From the NCBI GenBank assembly GCA_026394835.1, contig JAPLZW010000019.1, forward strand, positions 1-30,775: a stretch of DNA of 30,775 bases. The letters run 5' to 3'. The DNA comes from Candidatus Wolfebacteria bacterium. GTDB taxonomy: Bacteria; Patescibacteriota; Minisyncoccia; UBA6257; UBA9933. The notes under the pieces are model-generated. The model ran no database searches and was not told where the DNA came from. It was given only the letters and a program-made list of their open reading frames with translations. The translations under genes and the position numbers were made by a program. The stretch's first letter is position 1; the number at the start of each line of letters is the position of its first letter. Positions 28,996 to 30,775 of the stretch are shown one piece after another.

Positions 28996-29664
28996 ATGAA
29001 GATAAAAATAAACATTAATATCAAAATAAACCGCGTGGTTAAATTCCTGGTGCTGTCCGACCTTCTTTTCCTCGGAAGTTGGAGTTTAATCGCTCCTCTT
29101 TTTTCCGTTTTCTTGATTAGAAACGTGGAAGGCGCGACCCTTATTTCAATTGGAGCTATCGCCGCGCTTTACTGGCTTATAAAATCTTCCCTTCAACTGC
29201 CGGTTGCTAATTATCTTGATAAAACCGACGGCGAAAAAGACGATTTTTACGCTTTGATTATCGGGCTCTTTATGGCGTCACTCGCCGCTTTCAGCTTCGC
29301 TCTGGTCACAAAGATGTGGGAAGCTTACATCGCGCAATTTATTTACGCCGTATCTATGGCTCTTTATATTCCGGCATGGTCAGGAATCTTTTCCCGCCAC
29401 CTTGACTCTAAAAGAATTTCCTTTGACTGGTCATTAGATAGCGCGGTTATCGGATTCGCTTCCTTTGTGACCGCGCTCCTCGGAGGAATTTTAGCTAATT
29501 GGCTGGGGTTTTCCTTTGTGTTTCTCGTTGTGGGAACCGCCTCTCTGCTTTCCGCCCTATTCATATTTTTCGCTCCGAATTTGGCTTTTCCGGAGAAAGA
29601 AATAGATACAGCCGACGGCGCCTCCTTGGTAAGGGACCACATTCCCTCAAATATCGGACATTAA
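28996..29664 (+). CDS. Half-size MFS-type membrane protein
   Basis: 222 residues with about six hydrophobic helices (about 14-40, 46-65, 83-103, 108-130, 145-170, 172-192), which equals one half of a 12-helix major-facilitator transporter. The helix 2-3 loop LPVANYLDKTDGEKDD resembles the MFS GxxxDRxGRR loop in weakened form. The C-terminal 30 residues are polar. It could work as a homodimer. The frame is intact with a natural stop, so it is not an obvious truncation; the substrate is unknown. Confidence 0.7.
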   Translation: MKIKININIKINRVVKFLVLSDLLFLGSWSLIAPLFSVFLIRNVEGATLISIGAIAALYWLIKSSLQLPVANYLDKTDGEKDDFYALIIGLFMASLAAFSFALVTKMWEAYIAQFIYAVSMALYIPAWSGIFSRHLDSKRISFDWSLDSAVIGFASFVTALLGGILANWLGFSFVFLVVGTASLLSALFIFFAPNLAFPEKEIDTADGASLVRDHIPSNIGH

Positions 29665-29673
29665 TTCCATTCC

Positions 29674-30775
29674 ATGCCTAACGAGGCTTTGATAAAAATC
29701 TTTTACGAGATGGCGATATATCTTGAAATGCAGGATGTGGCTTTTAAACCCCAAGCTTTTAATAAAGCCGCAGAAAGTATTGAAGCCTTAACTCAAGACG
29801 TTAAGGACATTTATAAAAGCGAAGGCATTGACGGCTTAAAAAAAATTCCGGGCGTAGGCCAAGGAATAGCCGATAAAATAATTGAATACCTTGAAACCGG
29901 GAGAGTGAAAGATTACGAAGCGCTGCGGAAAAAAATGCCGGTGAATATTGAGGAGCTAACAAGCGTTGAGGGCGTGGGGCCCAAGATGGTCCGCGACCTT
30001 TATGAAAATCTGAAAATTAAAAACCTTAAGGATCTGGAAGAATCGGCAAAAGCCGGAAAAATCAGAGGCTTGCCTCAAACCGAGAAAAATATTTTACAGA
30101 GCATTGAATTTTTGAAACGCAGTCACGGCCGATTTCTTTTGGGAGAAATATTGCCCGAAATCCAGGAAATTATCTCTAACTTAAAAAACCTTAAAGAAGT
30201 GAAGCAGATTTCCGAAGCCGGTTCTGTCCGGCGCCGCAAAGAAACCATCGGCGACGCGGATATATTGATCACAACCTCTAATCCCAAAAAAGTCGTTGAT
30301 TATTTCGTTTCTATGCCCGGAGTCGTGAAAATCTGGGGCAAAGGCCCGACCAAAGCGTCAGTGAGACTAAATAAAGGCTTTGACGTTGATTTGCGGGTCT
30401 TGCCGGAAAATAAATACGGCTCGGCACTGCAATATTTCACCGGTTCCAAGGAGCACAATATCAGTCTGCGAAAAATCGCGATTGAAAAAGGACTTAAACT
30501 CTCTGAATATGGACTCTTTCGTGGAGTGAAAATGATTGCCGGAAAAACCGAGGAAGAAATCTATAAAAAGCTCGGAATGGAATGGATGCCTGCGGAAATC
30601 AGGGAAAATCGCGGAGAAATTGAAGCTTCTATTCAGGGAAAACTGCCTAAACTCATAAAGCTTAAAGATATTAAAGCCGACCTTCATATCCAAACCAACT
30701 GGAACGGCGGCCATGATTCAATTGCGGATATGGCTGGGAAAGCCCAAGAACTCGGCTATGAATATATCGGCATTT
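29674..30775 (+). CDS. polX: DNA polymerase X family with PHP domain (PolX), partial
   Basis: 367 residues visible, running off the window. Helix-hairpin-helix domain (LKKIPGVGQGIADKI at 55-69, SVEGVGPKMVRDLY), Pol X catalytic domain with GSVRRRKETIGDADIL (metal Asp in GDAD, 193-196) and FDVDLRVLP (236-244), then the start of the PHP domain at 334 (KADLHIQTNWNGGHDS). Role: gap filling and base-excision repair. In the PHP motif the second His of DLHxH is Gln and the usual S/TDG is NGG, so metal binding in that domain may be weakened. Start ATG 29674 is 9 nt after the MFS stop. Confidence 0.92.
   Translation, partial: MPNEALIKIFYEMAIYLEMQDVAFKPQAFNKAAESIEALTQDVKDIYKSEGIDGLKKIPGVGQGIADKIIEYLETGRVKDYEALRKKMPVNIEELTSVEGVGPKMVRDLYENLKIKNLKDLEESAKAGKIRGLPQTEKNILQSIEFLKRSHGRFLLGEILPEIQEIISNLKNLKEVKQISEAGSVRRRKETIGDADILITTSNPKKVVDYFVSMPGVVKIWGKGPTKASVRLNKGFDVDLRVLPENKYGSALQYFTGSKEHNISLRKIAIEKGLKLSEYGLFRGVKMIAGKTEEEIYKKLGMEWMPAEIRENRGEIEASIQGKLPKLIKLKDIKADLHIQTNWNGGHDSIADMAGKAQELGYEYIGI

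Overview
The window reads as a piece of a Candidate Phyla Radiation (Patescibacteria, Parcubacteria-like) chromosome. The support is the gene content rather than any one marker: a tandem set of small TrbC/VirB2-like (T4SS_pilin-type) membrane proteins, a half-size MFS protein, RNase J, a PolX-type polymerase, a membrane-anchored Clp-like AAA+ protein, compact operons with gaps of a few bases, tRNA genes without an encoded CCA, and several promoters whose -10 box lies only 6-9 nt before the ATG (probable leaderless mRNAs). Both window ends cut genes (trpS on the left, polX on the right).

Layout. 1-2151 (minus): trpS and an RNase J gene split by an internal deletion. 2231-2394 (minus): tRNA-Leu(CAG) preceded by a tRNA-Leu 5' fragment carrying a 20-bp palindrome. 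2507-4809 (minus): YvlD/holin-like protein, SecG, family-5 solute-binding protein. 4894-5122: an array of hairpin repeats, then a small MscS-like channel protein. 6085-9360 (plus): degenerate metallo-beta-lactamase-fold protein, small membrane protein, gyrA (also internally deleted and frameshifted). 9402-13156 (plus): a family-1 solute-binding protein (third internal deletion), then six tandem pilin-like membrane proteins closed by a strong terminator. 13276-16594 (minus): genes with near-perfect Shine-Dalgarno sequences: a one-TM protein, an SPFH/band-7 protein, a Cys-rich M48 metalloprotease, and a small unknown protein, with a block of nested hairpins between the last two. 16797-17307: a TrpR-like regulator bracketed by two copies of a perfect 22-bp palindrome. 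17414-17618: the most striking locus, a tRNA-Leu-like gene whose D-arm carries the 20-bp palindrome and whose anticodon loop contains a second, complete tRNA-Leu(UAG); an HD hydrolase gene follows 9 nt later. 18323-20416: tRNA-Leu(CAA), a second hairpin repeat of the 4.9-kb family, parA-parB. 20466-25065 (minus): dprA-topA-relA. 25085-28782 (plus): PilO-like protein, two small membrane proteins and a membrane-anchored Clp-like double AAA+ protein. 28823-30775: inverted repeats, half-size MFS protein, polX.

Functionally the window mixes information processing (gyrA, topA, parAB, dprA, polX, RNase J, tRNAs, trpS), stringent response (Rel), and cell-surface functions (pilin-like proteins, solute-binding proteins, SecG, PilO-like, SPFH/M48). 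Three genes whose families are normally intact (rnj, gyrA, sugar-binding protein) each lack a stretch that I estimate at roughly 35-60 residues, with a frame change; this may be real decay or a systematic assembly artefact and should be settled from reads before any biology is built on it.
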